Source: Mongoliibacter ruber (GTDB lineage: Bacteria; Bacteroidota; Bacteroidia; Cytophagales; Cyclobacteriaceae). From it: 64,000 bases of DNA. Position numbers and translations under genes: made by a program. A model generated the notes under the pieces. It was not told the DNA's origin, did not search any database, and saw only the letters and a program-made list of their open reading frames with translations. The stretch lies in NCBI RefSeq assembly GCF_003003005.1, contig NZ_PVTR01000012.1, positions 1 to 64,000 on the forward strand, written 5' to 3'. Within the stretch, counting starts at the first letter, position 1, and every line of letters begins with the position of its first letter. Below, in pieces: positions 8,850-21,501 of the stretch.

Positions 8850-9117
8850 GTCCAAAATCAGATACCTTACAAATGGGGATTATTAGATTCAACCCAAATT
8901 GAAAAGGTAAATTCCTTTTGATTGACAAAAAAGTTTTCAAACAAGAAAAAGGTATTCCTTGTAAATTATACATATATGAACATTATTCTTGTTTCTAATA
9001 CTTTCAAAATGATATATTTTTCTCAAAAGGCTGTAGTTAAAAAAACAAAATTTTCAGTTTCGTTAAAAAGCTATGTTTATTTTAGCTGAAAATAATTTAC
9101 CTCAATTTCCAAAACCT

Positions 9118-9555
9118 ATGAAGACTCTAACCTTAATATTCGGATTTTTTTTAGTGGCTACAATTGCCTGTGGGCAGTCAAAGGATGAACAAGAAATCAG
9201 ACGATTGGAAACACATTGGACTGAATTACTTGATCAAGGCGACACCACTTCCCTATTGCAGATTTGGACCGATGATTATGTTGTAAATAATCCAAATGGA
9301 AAAATTGTAACCACCAAAGATATCGTTGCTTTGATGAAAAGCGGACATGTATTTCCAGCCGTCGAAAGAATCATAGAAAAAATCACCTTCAATCAAAACA
9401 TTGCGATTGTAATGGGCAAAGAATTGCAACAACCGGGTAATATGACCTCCAATAAAGATGAATGGATACCAAGAAGATTTACCAATGTATGGATAAGTTC
9501 AGACAATGGATGGCAGCTGGCATCAAGGCAGTCATCAGCGGTATGTACAGAGTAA
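9118..9555 (+). CDS. Exported NTF2-like (DUF4440-type) protein
   Basis: This product of about 145 residues starts at ATG 9118, because the signal peptide MKTLTLIFGFFLVATIACGQ begins there; the frame is open further upstream. The mature part has the alpha-helix-then-cone pattern of SnoaL/DUF4440 proteins: an N-terminal helix with LETHWTELLDQGD, then LLQIWTDDYVVNNPNGK, and a C-terminal FTNVWISSDNGWQLASRQSS. Such domains bind small ligands or act as minor enzymes. The cysteine at the end of the signal (IACGQ) may make it a lipoprotein. It is a single gene with no evident partner. Confidence 0.8.
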   Translation: MKTLTLIFGFFLVATIACGQSKDEQEIRRLETHWTELLDQGDTTSLLQIWTDDYVVNNPNGKIVTTKDIVALMKSGHVFPAVERIIEKITFNQNIAIVMGKELQQPGNMTSNKDEWIPRRFTNVWISSDNGWQLASRQSSAVCTE

Positions 9556-9805
9556 ATATCTGCATTTTTTGAATGGAGTGAAAAAGAGACTCCATATTGT
9601 AATTAAAAGGTATTTCTTAAATGACAGGTCAGCAATAAAACCCATTTAGGAGAGCCATAAAATGAAAATAGTCTGTCCACAATATACTTATTGGCTCAAC
9701 CTCTTCAATTTGGCATAACGTCCGTCTAGTATTTTTTTAAAAAAGCAATCAGGCAAGAGATTGCCATGGTTTTTGCACTTAATTGTCCTCTAGCCTATAG
9801 AAGCA

Positions 9806-10837
9806 ATGAAAGAAAAATCTACAGAAAAAAAGCCTGAGAGCCCAAATCAAGCGGTCGTCATCGGTACTTCAGCAGGTGGGCTGCGTGCATTGAAAGAACT
9901 TATCATCCAAATCCCAAAAGACTTCCCTTTGCCCGTATTGGTTGTCAGGCATATTTCTCCTGATGCTACAGGAAACATACTTCTTGATGCACTCAACAAA
10001 CTTGATACTATCAATTGTATGCATGCAATAAACGGTGAGGGCTTGAAACCTGGAAACCTATATTTCGCACCTTCCGACCATCACCTTTTGATTGGAAAAG
10101 GACACAAAATGCTGGTCACCAAAGGGGCGCATGAAAACAGATCCCGTCCTGCAATTGACCCTTTGTTTCGTTCAGCTGCCGTGGAATTTGGCTCAGGGGC
10201 TATTGGGGTTTTATTGACAGGGTATCTTGATGATGGAACATCAGGTATGAAAGCGATAAAAAAATGCGGTGGAGTATGCATTGTTCAGGATCCCAACGAG
10301 GCCGAGTATCCGGATATGCCAAGAAATGCCCTGAATAATGTAAGGGTGGATTATTGCCTCCCCATAGCTGATATGGGAACTTTACTTACCAAATTGGTTT
10401 CGAGGAAATTACCAAAACGAAAAAAGATCCCGGAAGAGATACTGATTGAAGCAAAAATAGCTGATCGTGTACTGAGCGATCTGAATTCAGTAGACAAATT
10501 GGGTGATCAAGTCCCGTTCAACTGTCCAGGTTGTGGTGGCGTATTATGGAAAGTGGGCAAGGATAGCAACTTACGGTTTCGGTGCCACACCGGTCATGCT
10601 TATACGGCGGCATTTTTATTGGCCGAACAGACAAACAAGATTGAAGAAACGATGTGGACTGCATTGCGGATGTTTGAGGAACATAAAAACTTGTTGACTG
10701 AAATGGCCCGAAGAAAAAAAGGGGTGGGTTCTCAATCTGCCTTAGAAAGGGTGAAAATGTCCCAAGTTCATATTGACCGTATCAGGGCGATTTTGAAAAC
10801 AAATGAAAATGAAAGTGGAAATGATATGCCTACCTGA
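9806..10837 (+). CDS. Stand-alone CheB-type protein-glutamate methylesterase with zinc-ribbon tail
   Basis: This 343-residue protein has the catalytic triad of CheB methylesterases: S22 in IGTSAGG, H49 in VRHISPD and D143 in GYLDDGTSGM. CheB removes methyl groups from, or deamidates, chemoreceptor glutamates. There is no N-terminal receiver domain, so regulation by CheA phosphorylation is not expected. After the catalytic domain (about 15-200) comes a Cys4-like segment (CPGCGG then RFRCHTGHAY, about residues 240-265) and a helical tail. This architecture is common in Bacteroidota. No CheR, receptor or CheA gene is nearby, so its target is unknown. Confidence 0.88.
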   Translation: MKEKSTEKKPESPNQAVVIGTSAGGLRALKELIIQIPKDFPLPVLVVRHISPDATGNILLDALNKLDTINCMHAINGEGLKPGNLYFAPSDHHLLIGKGHKMLVTKGAHENRSRPAIDPLFRSAAVEFGSGAIGVLLTGYLDDGTSGMKAIKKCGGVCIVQDPNEAEYPDMPRNALNNVRVDYCLPIADMGTLLTKLVSRKLPKRKKIPEEILIEAKIADRVLSDLNSVDKLGDQVPFNCPGCGGVLWKVGKDSNLRFRCHTGHAYTAAFLLAEQTNKIEETMWTALRMFEEHKNLLTEMARRKKGVGSQSALERVKMSQVHIDRIRAILKTNENESGNDMPT

Positions 10838-10940
10838 TTTAATTTAGAAAGCCTTTTATGGAAATGATTAACAGTAAAATTTCCACAATTTTTTTTTAGC
10901 GATCAATTTTGTATAATGGAAAAGAACTGATTCATACATT

Positions 10941-11651
10941 ATGGCAAAACTCTTTCTTACGCTCCTTGTAATTGTCATCCTATTCAGTGGCTGTAATATT
11001 TTACAAAAATCAGCCAAACAGGAACTCACTGATGGTTTTTATATAAAAATCACAGAACACAAAAAAGAAAAGGTATACGTGGATGTGATTGAAGACAGTG
11101 TTTTAGTTTATCCTGCTACCACATATAATAATAAAGCTGCAATCGACACTGTCCGCTCGCTTAAACTTCAAACTTCCGAATATGAAAGCAAGGAGGATTT
11201 AGAATTCACACTTTCCCAAAACAGTTTTGACATAGACTTTTTGGTTGTGCCCGCCAAATTCAGATTCCCTACCAAAAATGTCCCCACACAGCTCAATAGT
11301 GAGCTCAATGGCTCTGTGTTTTTGGGTTACAGAACTGACAGGTACTACATAAAAAGAAAGCCCAATTCTTTAAATATTCAGGAACAAAGAATTACCCATC
11401 TAGGCTATTCGATGGGATTATTTACTGGAATCGGAAACACCTTCATGTCCCCTACAACCACCAATGACAGGTTGTTGCAAGAATATGACGGACTGGTCTG
11501 GAGCAAAGGACTTGCAGTAATCATAGGGTTAAACAACTTTTCTGTGGGAATAGCTTTTGGCTTTGATAATTTACTTGACCAAAACAGCAGTATTTGGATA
11601 TATGAAAACAAACCATGGTTAGGAATTGCCTTGGGACTTAATTTGAATTGA
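10941..11651 (+). CDS. Unknown lipoprotein, 236 residues
   Basis: The first 20 residues form a lipoprotein signal with a lipobox ending FSGC. The mature part is beta-rich. It has a central region around FLVVPAKFRFPTKN and ends in a hydrophobic, glycine-rich strand pattern (AVIIGLNNFSVGIAFGFDNL) that could be a small barrel or a membrane-associated sandwich. I do not recognise the family. It lies alone between cheB and a membrane protein, all on the plus strand with gaps over 100 nt. Confidence 0.7.
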   Translation: MAKLFLTLLVIVILFSGCNILQKSAKQELTDGFYIKITEHKKEKVYVDVIEDSVLVYPATTYNNKAAIDTVRSLKLQTSEYESKEDLEFTLSQNSFDIDFLVVPAKFRFPTKNVPTQLNSELNGSVFLGYRTDRYYIKRKPNSLNIQEQRITHLGYSMGLFTGIGNTFMSPTTTNDRLLQEYDGLVWSKGLAVIIGLNNFSVGIAFGFDNLLDQNSSIWIYENKPWLGIALGLNLN

Positions 11652-11791
11652 TCTTTTCCAAGTAAACCCTCACTTTAGCAATCGACTATTGGTATTTTAC
11701 CTGTTTAGAAACTTTTAGACACACAAGCGGTTAAGCCTTTCGAAACCTCACCCTCGTATTCATTCAAAATACTCGGTTCAATATGTCCTAA

Positions 11792-12736
11792 ATGAATTCT
11801 AAAAATCTATTGGATACTTTAGCGCAAAAGCTACTGTCTCCCGAAGTAAAAGAGCAGAGTGAGAGAATCATTCTTGCAATAGCCATTATCAGTTACATCG
11901 TTCATTTAATCTTGATCATTTTGGTCAATACTGATGTAATTGTAGTAGATTCAAAACTATTTAAGAACCCTATAGCGGCAATTTATACCCCCTTCTCTTT
12001 TATCCTTGTTTACGAGGTATACCTTTTGGTTTTCTTTTTGCCTCAATCAATCACCACCTACATAGGAAAGCAATATGAAATCATCACTCTGATTGTGATC
12101 CGAAGAATTTTCAAAGATATTTCTAACTTGGAATTGAATACAGACTGGTTTCAAAATAGCAATGACCTACAGTTTACTTATGATGTGGCCACTTCGCTTA
12201 TCCTATTTATTTTAATCTACTTATTTTATAAAAAAAATAGTGCGCGGATAAAACCAAAAGCAGATATCACTGAAAATAAAGGAGAAAGAATCACGAGATT
12301 TATCAACCTCAAAAAAATGATAGCAATTGCCTTGGTACCAATTTTAGCAATTATCGCCAGCTACACCTTATACATATGGGCCAATGCCACCATTCAAAAT
12401 TTTCGTAATGGCATTATTGCGTTTGAAAACATCAATAACATTTTCTTCGAAGATTTTTTTACCATACTCATAGTAGTAGATGTTTTGTTGCTGCTTTCAT
12501 CGTTTTTTTACTCAGATGAATTTCATAAGATTATTAGAAATTCAGGTTTTGTCATCTCCACTATTTTAATCAAGATTTCATTTTCAGTTGATGGACTGGT
12601 CAATAATGCACTAATTATAGGAGCTGTTTTATTCGGATTTGTAATTTTGGTGATCCACGAGTTATATGAAAAAAATGATATTTCGAGTTCATTGGAAATG
12701 AATAACTCATCAGGACAACACAAACCCGAAGCTTAA
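11792..12736 (+). CDS. Unknown multi-pass membrane protein, 314 residues
   Basis: About seven hydrophobic segments are visible, among them ILAIAIISYIVHLILIILV (near 28-48), FILVYEVYLLVFFLP, LILFILIYLFYKK, MIAIALVPILAIIASYTLYI and VVDVLLLLSSFFYS. The C-terminal tail is polar. No transporter or enzyme motif was found. A few similar unnamed proteins occur in Bacteroidota, to my recollection, but no function is known to me. It is the last plus-strand gene before the convergent katG. Confidence 0.7.
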   Translation: MNSKNLLDTLAQKLLSPEVKEQSERIILAIAIISYIVHLILIILVNTDVIVVDSKLFKNPIAAIYTPFSFILVYEVYLLVFFLPQSITTYIGKQYEIITLIVIRRIFKDISNLELNTDWFQNSNDLQFTYDVATSLILFILIYLFYKKNSARIKPKADITENKGERITRFINLKKMIAIALVPILAIIASYTLYIWANATIQNFRNGIIAFENINNIFFEDFFTILIVVDVLLLLSSFFYSDEFHKIIRNSGFVISTILIKISFSVDGLVNNALIIGAVLFGFVILVIHELYEKNDISSSLEMNNSSGQHKPEA

Positions 12737-12807
12737 GACCTGAAGTAGGTTTCGGAAATCTTTCTTATCAGGACAGAAACTCAGTTTACCCTCAATTTAA
12801 CAAAAAA

Positions 12808-12831
12808 AGTGGCTCCCAATCGAGAGCCACT
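12808..12831 (-). terminator. Terminator of katG
   Basis: An 8-bp perfect stem (AGTGGCTC/GAGCCACT) has an 8-nt loop and is followed on the minus strand by seven T residues (A-run at 12802-12808 on the plus strand). It lies 26 nt beyond the katG stop. Confidence 0.8.
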
Positions 12832-12856
12832 CTTCCTACATTCTTATTCTATCAAT

Positions 12857-15633
<2,777 letters not shown>

Positions 15634-17127
15634 ATGAAACAACACCAACTGAAGATACACAATACCCTAAGCAGGAAAAAAGAGGTTTTCGAAGCCATAA
15701 ATCCCCCATTTGTAGGCATGTATGTATGTGGGCCAACGGTATATGGTGATGCCCATTTGGGTCATGCCAGACCTGCAGTCACTTTTGATACTGTGTACCG
15801 CTACTTGAGTCACCTTGGATATAAAGTTCGCTATGTTCGCAATATTACCGATGTGGGACACCTCACTGGTGATGCGGATGAAGGAGAAGACAAGATTGCA
15901 AAAAGAGCAAAGTTGGAGCAACTTGAACCCATGGAGGTAGCCCAACAGTATACTGACTCCTACCACAGGGACATGGACCTTCTCAACACCAACAAACCTA
16001 GCATAGAACCGAGGGCTACAGGACACATTCCTGAGCAAATTGCTTTGGTACAAGACATTCTCAAACAAGGATTGGCTTATGAAGTCAATGGGTCAGTGTA
16101 TTTCGACGTGTTGAAGTACAACGAGGAAAAACAGTACGGTAAGCTTTCGGGCAGAGTATTGGAGGACTTGATGAGTGGCAGTAGAGACTTGGATGGACAG
16201 GGAGAAAAACGCAACGCAGCGGATTTTGCACTTTGGAAAAATGCTGCTCCCGAACACCTGATGAAATGGGAATCACCTTGGGGACTGGGTTTTCCTGGTT
16301 GGCATTTGGAATGTACAGCCATGTCGTTTAAATACCTTGGAAAACATTTTGATATTCATGGGGGTGGCATGGACCTGATGTTCCCGCATCATGAATGTGA
16401 AATTGCTCAAGGCAATGCTTGTAACCATCAAGATCCAGCTAAATACTGGATGCACAATAATATGATTACCATCAATGGTCAAAAAATGGGGAAGTCATTG
16501 GGTAACTTTATTAACCTTCAGGAATTGTTTACCGGTGAACATAAATTATTGGAACAGGCTTACAGTCCGATGACCATCCGATATTTCATGTTGACAGCAC
16601 ACTATCGGTCTACATTGGACTTTTCAAATGAAGCACTGAAAGCAGCTCAAAAAGGATATAAAAAAATCATCAATGGTCTTCGAATCAGTCAAAAGCTATC
16701 ATTCATTGCCGATGAAAACATTGCCCTAGATGAAAATCAGGTCAAACAGGTTAAATCAAGCATTGAACAGGCATATAAGTCTATGGATGATGATTTCAAT
16801 ACTGCACAAGCCATTGGACATATATTCAATTTGTTAAAAAAAATCAACTCTCTACATACTGGTCAGCTTCACCCGGCTCAATTGGGCGAGGAAACCTTCC
16901 AAGATCTTTTGGATACCTTTTCCCTTTTTGTGATAGAAATATTGGGACTCAAGGAAGAAAAAACAGATCATCAAGAGTCATTATTGAGCGTATTGCTTCA
17001 AGTATATTCAGAAGCAAAAACAGCTCGAAATTACCAAAAAGTGGATGAAATAAGGGCTGCCTTAAAAAGTATGGGGATTGTAGTAAAAGACATGAAAGAT
17101 AAAATTGACTGGGCTTATGAAGAATAA
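15634..17127 (+). CDS. cysS: Cysteinyl-tRNA synthetase
   Basis: This 497-residue class I synthetase charges tRNA-Cys. The HIGH-type motif is HLGH at 41-44, inside [16 protein letters not shown], whose C32 is a zinc ligand. Further zinc ligands are C227 in HLECTAMS and H252 with the adjacent HEC. The KMSKS-type loop reads KMGKSLGN near residue 284. The C-terminal part contains the DALR-type helical region. The length is slightly above E. coli CysS (461). The M28 peptidase gene overlaps its 3' end by 11 nt, so the two are probably co-transcribed. Confidence 0.97.
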   Translation: MKQHQLKIHNTLSRKKEVFEAINPPFVGMYVCGPTVYGDAHLGHARPAVTFDTVYRYLSHLGYKVRYVRNITDVGHLTGDADEGEDKIAKRAKLEQLEPMEVAQQYTDSYHRDMDLLNTNKPSIEPRATGHIPEQIALVQDILKQGLAYEVNGSVYFDVLKYNEEKQYGKLSGRVLEDLMSGSRDLDGQGEKRNAADFALWKNAAPEHLMKWESPWGLGFPGWHLECTAMSFKYLGKHFDIHGGGMDLMFPHHECEIAQGNACNHQDPAKYWMHNNMITINGQKMGKSLGNFINLQELFTGEHKLLEQAYSPMTIRYFMLTAHYRSTLDFSNEALKAAQKGYKKIINGLRISQKLSFIADENIALDENQVKQVKSSIEQAYKSMDDDFNTAQAIGHIFNLLKKINSLHTGQLHPAQLGEETFQDLLDTFSLFVIEILGLKEEKTDHQESLLSVLLQVYSEAKTARNYQKVDEIRAALKSMGIVVKDMKDKIDWAYEE

Positions 17128-18097
17128 ATATTACTTAATTTTCGTTGGCCTGCTTTTCTTTTGGTCCTGCGGATCTGACAAAGCAACCGAGACCAATGTT
17201 GAACCGATTTCTTACCGTGAGGTACCTGAATTTTCGGCTGACTCAGCTTATGCTTATATTCAGCAACAAGTGGATTTCGGGCCTAGGGTTCCCAATACCC
17301 AAGGGCATAGAGATACAAGAGATTGGCTGATTGAAAAATTCGAGTCATTTGGTCTTAAAGTACAAACCCAAGACTTCCAAGCCACTACTTATGATGGATT
17401 GAAATGGGACCTGAGCAATATAATTGCTTCCTACAGGCCTGAAGCTTCCAAAAGGATTCTGTTAGCAGCACACTGGGATACCAGAAGAATTGCTGACAAA
17501 GACACCGAAAGAATTGACGAACCCATAGACGGGGCAAATGACGGTGGATCGGGAGTTGGGGTCTTGCTCGAAATTGCCAGAATTATCGGCACCTATGAAA
17601 ATCAGCCTGAAGTAGGTATAGACATTATCCTTTTTGATGGAGAAGATGATGGAGAACCAGAAAATGCCAACTTGAGGAATTCAAGCCAAATATGGTGGTG
17701 TCTAGGTTCGCAACACTGGTCCAAAACCCCTCATCAAAATGGCTACAATGCATATTATGGCATATTGGTAGACTTGGTCGGTGCCAAAGGAGCCAGGTTT
17801 TACAGAGAAGGCTATTCAATGCAGTACGGCAAAAACATAGTGAATAAAGTATGGAATTTCGGTTCAGAATTGGGATATTCAGACTTCTTCATCATGCGGG
17901 ACTCACCCGAAATCATAGATGATCACGTTTTTGTCAATAGAAATGCAGGTATCCCAATGATCAATATCATTGAGTTCTCGCCTGACTACGGATTTGGGCA
18001 TTACCACCATACCCATGCAGACAATATGGATTTGATTGACAAAAGATCACTCAAAGCAGTCGGACAGACTGTTTTGTTTACTATTTATCAAGAATAA
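17117..18097 (+). CDS. M28-family zinc peptidase lipoprotein (glutaminyl cyclase-like)
   Basis: This product of about 326 residues starts at ATG 17117, inside the end of cysS, because the lipoprotein signal [19 protein letters not shown] begins there. The fold is that of M28 aminopeptidases and glutaminyl-peptide cyclotransferases: the metal ligand motifs are [35 protein letters not shown] and, near the end, a histidine-rich [15 protein letters not shown]. It has the single-domain size of glutaminyl cyclases. It would sit in the periplasm or at the outer membrane and either trim peptides or form N-terminal pyroglutamate. The sequence alone does not decide between these. Confidence 0.88.
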   Translation: MKNKYYLIFVGLLFFWSCGSDKATETNVEPISYREVPEFSADSAYAYIQQQVDFGPRVPNTQGHRDTRDWLIEKFESFGLKVQTQDFQATTYDGLKWDLSNIIASYRPEASKRILLAAHWDTRRIADKDTERIDEPIDGANDGGSGVGVLLEIARIIGTYENQPEVGIDIILFDGEDDGEPENANLRNSSQIWWCLGSQHWSKTPHQNGYNAYYGILVDLVGAKGARFYREGYSMQYGKNIVNKVWNFGSELGYSDFFIMRDSPEIIDDHVFVNRNAGIPMINIIEFSPDYGFGHYHHTHADNMDLIDKRSLKAVGQTVLFTIYQE

Positions 18098-18119
18098 ATA
18101 TTCTATAAACTAAAAAATC

Positions 18120-19151
18120 ATGAAAAAGGGTCATCAGGTAACCATGAAAGAAATAGCCAAAAAATTGGGCGTTTCTGTCTCCACAGTATCCAGGGCTTTG
18201 AAGGATTCTCCCGAGCTACATCCTGATACAAAGAAGAGAATTGTGGAAATGGCCACTAGCATGAATTACCAGTACAATTTACTTGCTCAAAGCCTCAGAA
18301 TCAGTAAAAGCAAGGTGTTGGGGGTAATCGTTCCAGAATTGACCTCTCACTTTTTTTCCAGCAACATCAGTGGTATTCAGGACACTGCCTACAAAAGGGG
18401 CTACAATATCATGATATGTCAGTCCAATGAGTCTTTTGAACAAGAGAAAGCCAACCTTAAAACATTGGTATCCTCTCAAGTTGACGGTTTGCTGATTTCA
18501 TTGAGTAGGGAAACAAAATCCTACGAACACTTACAAGAATTGTACAACAGGGAAATCCCTTTTATCATGTTTGACAGGGTGACTGAAGAAATCCCTGTTT
18601 CCAAAGTTACTGTAGACGATGCGCATGGTGCATACCTTGTAGTCAATCATCTCCTGAAACAAGGCTGCAGAAAAATCGCCTATTTTTCAGGGCCTACAGA
18701 TCTATATATCAGCAAAAAAAGAAAAGAGGGATACCTTGAAGCTTTGGCAGAATTTGGCATCCCTGAAAAAGACATCAAAGTATATGTTACAGACCTCACC
18801 ACCGAAATGAACAGGGAAGTGACTCTTGATATGCTCAAGGAAGAAGACAGGCCTGATGCTATTTTTGCTATGATAGACCCTTTGGCAGTAGATGTCATGA
18901 TCACACTCAAGGAGCAAGGAATCAAAATCCCAGAAGATATTGCCCTGGCAGGATTCACCAATAACCCTACATCTGCAGTGGTGGAACCTTCGCTTACTAC
19001 AGTGTCCCAACCAGGCTATGAGATGGGACAGATTGCAGCGAACCATCTACTCGATCAACTTGATGAAGTCGTATCTGACGAGCCTCAATCTTTTGTGCTA
19101 TTGACCACTTTGGTCGAAAGAAATTCTTCCAAGAAGATTAAAGCTTCTTGA
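18120..19151 (+). CDS. LacI-family transcriptional regulator
   Basis: This 343-residue repressor-type protein has the LacI helix-turn-helix at residues 9-28 (MKEIAKKLGVSVSTVSRALK), the hinge helix region NLLAQSLR, and a periplasmic-binding-protein-like effector domain from about residue 62 (KVLGVIVPELTSHFFSSNIS). It lies 25 nt upstream of galM, in the same direction as galM and galK, with the MFS gene convergent. It is therefore the likely local regulator of these sugar genes. The effector sugar cannot be told from the sequence. Confidence 0.93.
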   Translation: MKKGHQVTMKEIAKKLGVSVSTVSRALKDSPELHPDTKKRIVEMATSMNYQYNLLAQSLRISKSKVLGVIVPELTSHFFSSNISGIQDTAYKRGYNIMICQSNESFEQEKANLKTLVSSQVDGLLISLSRETKSYEHLQELYNREIPFIMFDRVTEEIPVSKVTVDDAHGAYLVVNHLLKQGCRKIAYFSGPTDLYISKKRKEGYLEALAEFGIPEKDIKVYVTDLTTEMNREVTLDMLKEEDRPDAIFAMIDPLAVDVMITLKEQGIKIPEDIALAGFTNNPTSAVVEPSLTTVSQPGYEMGQIAANHLLDQLDEVVSDEPQSFVLLTTLVERNSSKKIKAS

Positions 19152-19176
19152 TAAACACCCAACCCTAAAAAAACCT

Positions 19177-20247
19177 ATGAAACCTACATTGACCAGCAAA
19201 CCCTTTGGCAAATTGCCAAATGGAGCCGAAATAAGCATATTTACGCTTTCCATCTCTGAAAAAATTTCTCTTTCTGTAATGAATTATGGAGCGACTTGGA
19301 CCCATCTTTTCATTCCTGACCGAAACGGCAAATTAGAAGATGTACTCCTTGGATTTGATACCTTGGAAGGCTTCCTACAAAAAGATTATTTGGACAATTA
19401 TTGCTATTTGGGTGCGACAGTAGGCAGGGTAGCGGGAAGAGCTACAGGCAATCAATTCACCCTTGAGGGCAAAACTTATCACCTGCCGCCAAATCAAGGT
19501 GCCACGCATTTGCACGGAGGAATCGAAGGCTGGGATAAAAAAGTGTGGTCATTTACAACAGAAGAAACTGACACTGCTGCCTCGGTCACTTTTTCCTATA
19601 AAAGTCCTGATGGTGAAGAAAACTATCCGGGCACTGTTGACATACAGGTCACCTACAAGCTTGACCTCACTGGAAAGTTAACCATCAGCTATTTGGCGAG
19701 TACCGATTCCAAAACAGTCCTTAATCCAACCAATCATTTTTATATCAACCTCAGTGGGAACTTTCAATCAACTATTGAAGACCATTTATTCCAAGTAAAT
19801 GCAGAAACGTTTCTCCCTATGAATGACAAAAGCCTTCCAACAGGCGAGCTAAAGTCAGTAGAAGATACCATTTTTGACTTCAGAACGCCTAAAATTATCA
19901 AAGAAGCATTGGCCTCGGGAGATGCACAAATAAACCTTGCCGGTGGCATTGACCATTGCTTTGTTTTGGGTAATGAAGAAGAGTCAGCAATCTTATCCGA
20001 TGCTAAAAGTGGCCGGGTATTTAAAGTACTGACCACTTCTCCAGGTTTGCAGGTCTATACAGGAAATTACCTCAGTGGGTCATTTATAGGGAAAGAAAAT
20101 ATTGCCTATGGAAAGAGGTCAGCTATTTGCCTCGAAACCCAGTTCTTCCCTGACAGCCACAACCATGATCATTTCCCAAGTATTGTTTTAGAAAGAGGAA
20201 ACACTTTTGAATCAAGCACATCATTTTTATTTGAAACGCTGTCATGA
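19177..20247 (+). CDS. galM: Aldose 1-epimerase (mutarotase)
   Basis: This 356-residue enzyme interconverts alpha and beta anomers of galactose or glucose. Motifs: ATHLHGG (first histidine), NPTNHFYINL with the catalytic histidine near 187, and the catalytic base E320 in CLETQFFPDS. There is no signal peptide, so it is cytoplasmic. It overlaps galK by 4 nt (ATGA), the mark of translational coupling, which supports a galactose role. The size is normal for bacterial GalM. Confidence 0.94.
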   Translation: MKPTLTSKPFGKLPNGAEISIFTLSISEKISLSVMNYGATWTHLFIPDRNGKLEDVLLGFDTLEGFLQKDYLDNYCYLGATVGRVAGRATGNQFTLEGKTYHLPPNQGATHLHGGIEGWDKKVWSFTTEETDTAASVTFSYKSPDGEENYPGTVDIQVTYKLDLTGKLTISYLASTDSKTVLNPTNHFYINLSGNFQSTIEDHLFQVNAETFLPMNDKSLPTGELKSVEDTIFDFRTPKIIKEALASGDAQINLAGGIDHCFVLGNEEESAILSDAKSGRVFKVLTTSPGLQVYTGNYLSGSFIGKENIAYGKRSAICLETQFFPDSHNHDHFPSIVLERGNTFESSTSFLFETLS

Positions 20248-21395
20248 AAAATCGAATTGCCTACAAATTCAAAGAACTGTTCAAAACAGAACCCATCTTG
20301 GTCTATTCACCAGGAAGGATCAACTTGATAGGCGAGCACACTGATTACAATGAGGGTTTTGTCATGCCTGCCGCCATCAATAAAATGATGATTGTGGCAA
20401 TTGCCAAAAACGGAACAGATCAGGCAAGGATATTCTCAATGGATTTTGAAGAGGAATTTGCTTTTGATACTGATAGCTTTGGTCCAAAAAAAGGACATTG
20501 GGCAACTTATATAATGGGTGTGACAGCCCAGCTGAAACAGTCAGGTTACGATGTAAAAGGCTATGACATGGTATTTGGAGGAGATATCCCTGTGGGAGCA
20601 GGTTTGTCCTCTTCAGCTGCCTTGGAGGCGGCAGTAGGTTTTGCCATCGCAGCAGCTTTTGATTTTGAAATTCCGAAAAAATCATTGATTCACTATGCTC
20701 AAAAGGCGGAACATATTTTTGCTGGAGTCCAATGTGGAATTATGGATCAGTTTGCTTCAGTAATGGGGAAAAAAGACCAAGTCATCAGGTTGGATTGTAG
20801 GTCTCTGGATTTCGAGTATTTCCCTTTACACCTCCCAGAACATAGTATTTTATTGATTGATACTTGTGTAAAACATTCTTTGGCAGACTCTGCTTACAAC
20901 AAAAGAAGAGAAGAATGCCAAATAGGTGTGACTGCTGCCCAAAAGCTCAAATCTGAAATCAAATCACTTAGGGATATAGATTTGAATTTATTGGAAGCTA
21001 TTAAGCCCCATATCAGTCAAACAGTCTTGAATAGATGCAGATACATCATTGAAGAAAACAAGAGGGTTTTAGACTCATCAGATTTATTAGACAAAAATGA
21101 CCTCAAAGGTTTTGGTGAAAAAATGTACCAATCCCATGAGGGGCTCAGCAGACTCTATGAGGTATCATGTCCTGAACTAGATTTTCTGGTAGACTTTACA
21201 AAAGACCTTGACGATGTATTGGGAAGCCGGATGATGGGTGGAGGCTTTGGAGGCTGCACTATCAACATCGTGAAAAAATCAAAAATCAAGCCCCTTCAAG
21301 ACAGTATCAAAGCTGCTTTTGAATCCAAATTTGGAGTAACTCCGAAGTTCTATGAGGTGAGCTTGGAAGATGGTACAGGGATGATGTTAGTTTAA
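20244..21395 (+). CDS. galK: Galactokinase
   Basis: This 383-residue GHMP-family kinase phosphorylates galactose at C1. Visible motifs are the galactokinase signature GRINLIGEHTDYNEG (24-38), the ATP-binding loop PVGAGLSSSAALEAA (about 116-130) and the C-terminal SRMMGGGFGGC (about 328-338). It is coupled to galM. The next Leloir enzymes, GalT and GalE, are not in this window, so galactose-1-phosphate must be processed by genes elsewhere. Confidence 0.96.
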   Translation: MKNRIAYKFKELFKTEPILVYSPGRINLIGEHTDYNEGFVMPAAINKMMIVAIAKNGTDQARIFSMDFEEEFAFDTDSFGPKKGHWATYIMGVTAQLKQSGYDVKGYDMVFGGDIPVGAGLSSSAALEAAVGFAIAAAFDFEIPKKSLIHYAQKAEHIFAGVQCGIMDQFASVMGKKDQVIRLDCRSLDFEYFPLHLPEHSILLIDTCVKHSLADSAYNKRREECQIGVTAAQKLKSEIKSLRDIDLNLLEAIKPHISQTVLNRCRYIIEENKRVLDSSDLLDKNDLKGFGEKMYQSHEGLSRLYEVSCPELDFLVDFTKDLDDVLGSRMMGGGFGGCTINIVKKSKIKPLQDSIKAAFESKFGVTPKFYEVSLEDGTGMMLV

Positions 21396-21473
21396 CACCG
21401 AGAATATTCCATACTTCAAGAAAACCGGATAAATTGAAAGGAATCTGATTATTCTATTCATTGGAGAATAAAA

Positions 21474-21495
21474 AAGGCAGCCACTTGGCTGCCTT
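21474..21495 (-). terminator. Terminator between galK and the MFS gene (bidirectional)
   Basis: A GC-rich stem of at least nine pairs, AAGGCAGCC/GGCTGCCTT, is flanked by A residues on the left and TTAAGTTTTT on the right. It can serve both convergent units. It lies 7 nt from the MFS stop codon. Confidence 0.75.
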
Positions 21496-21501
21496 AAGTT
21501 T

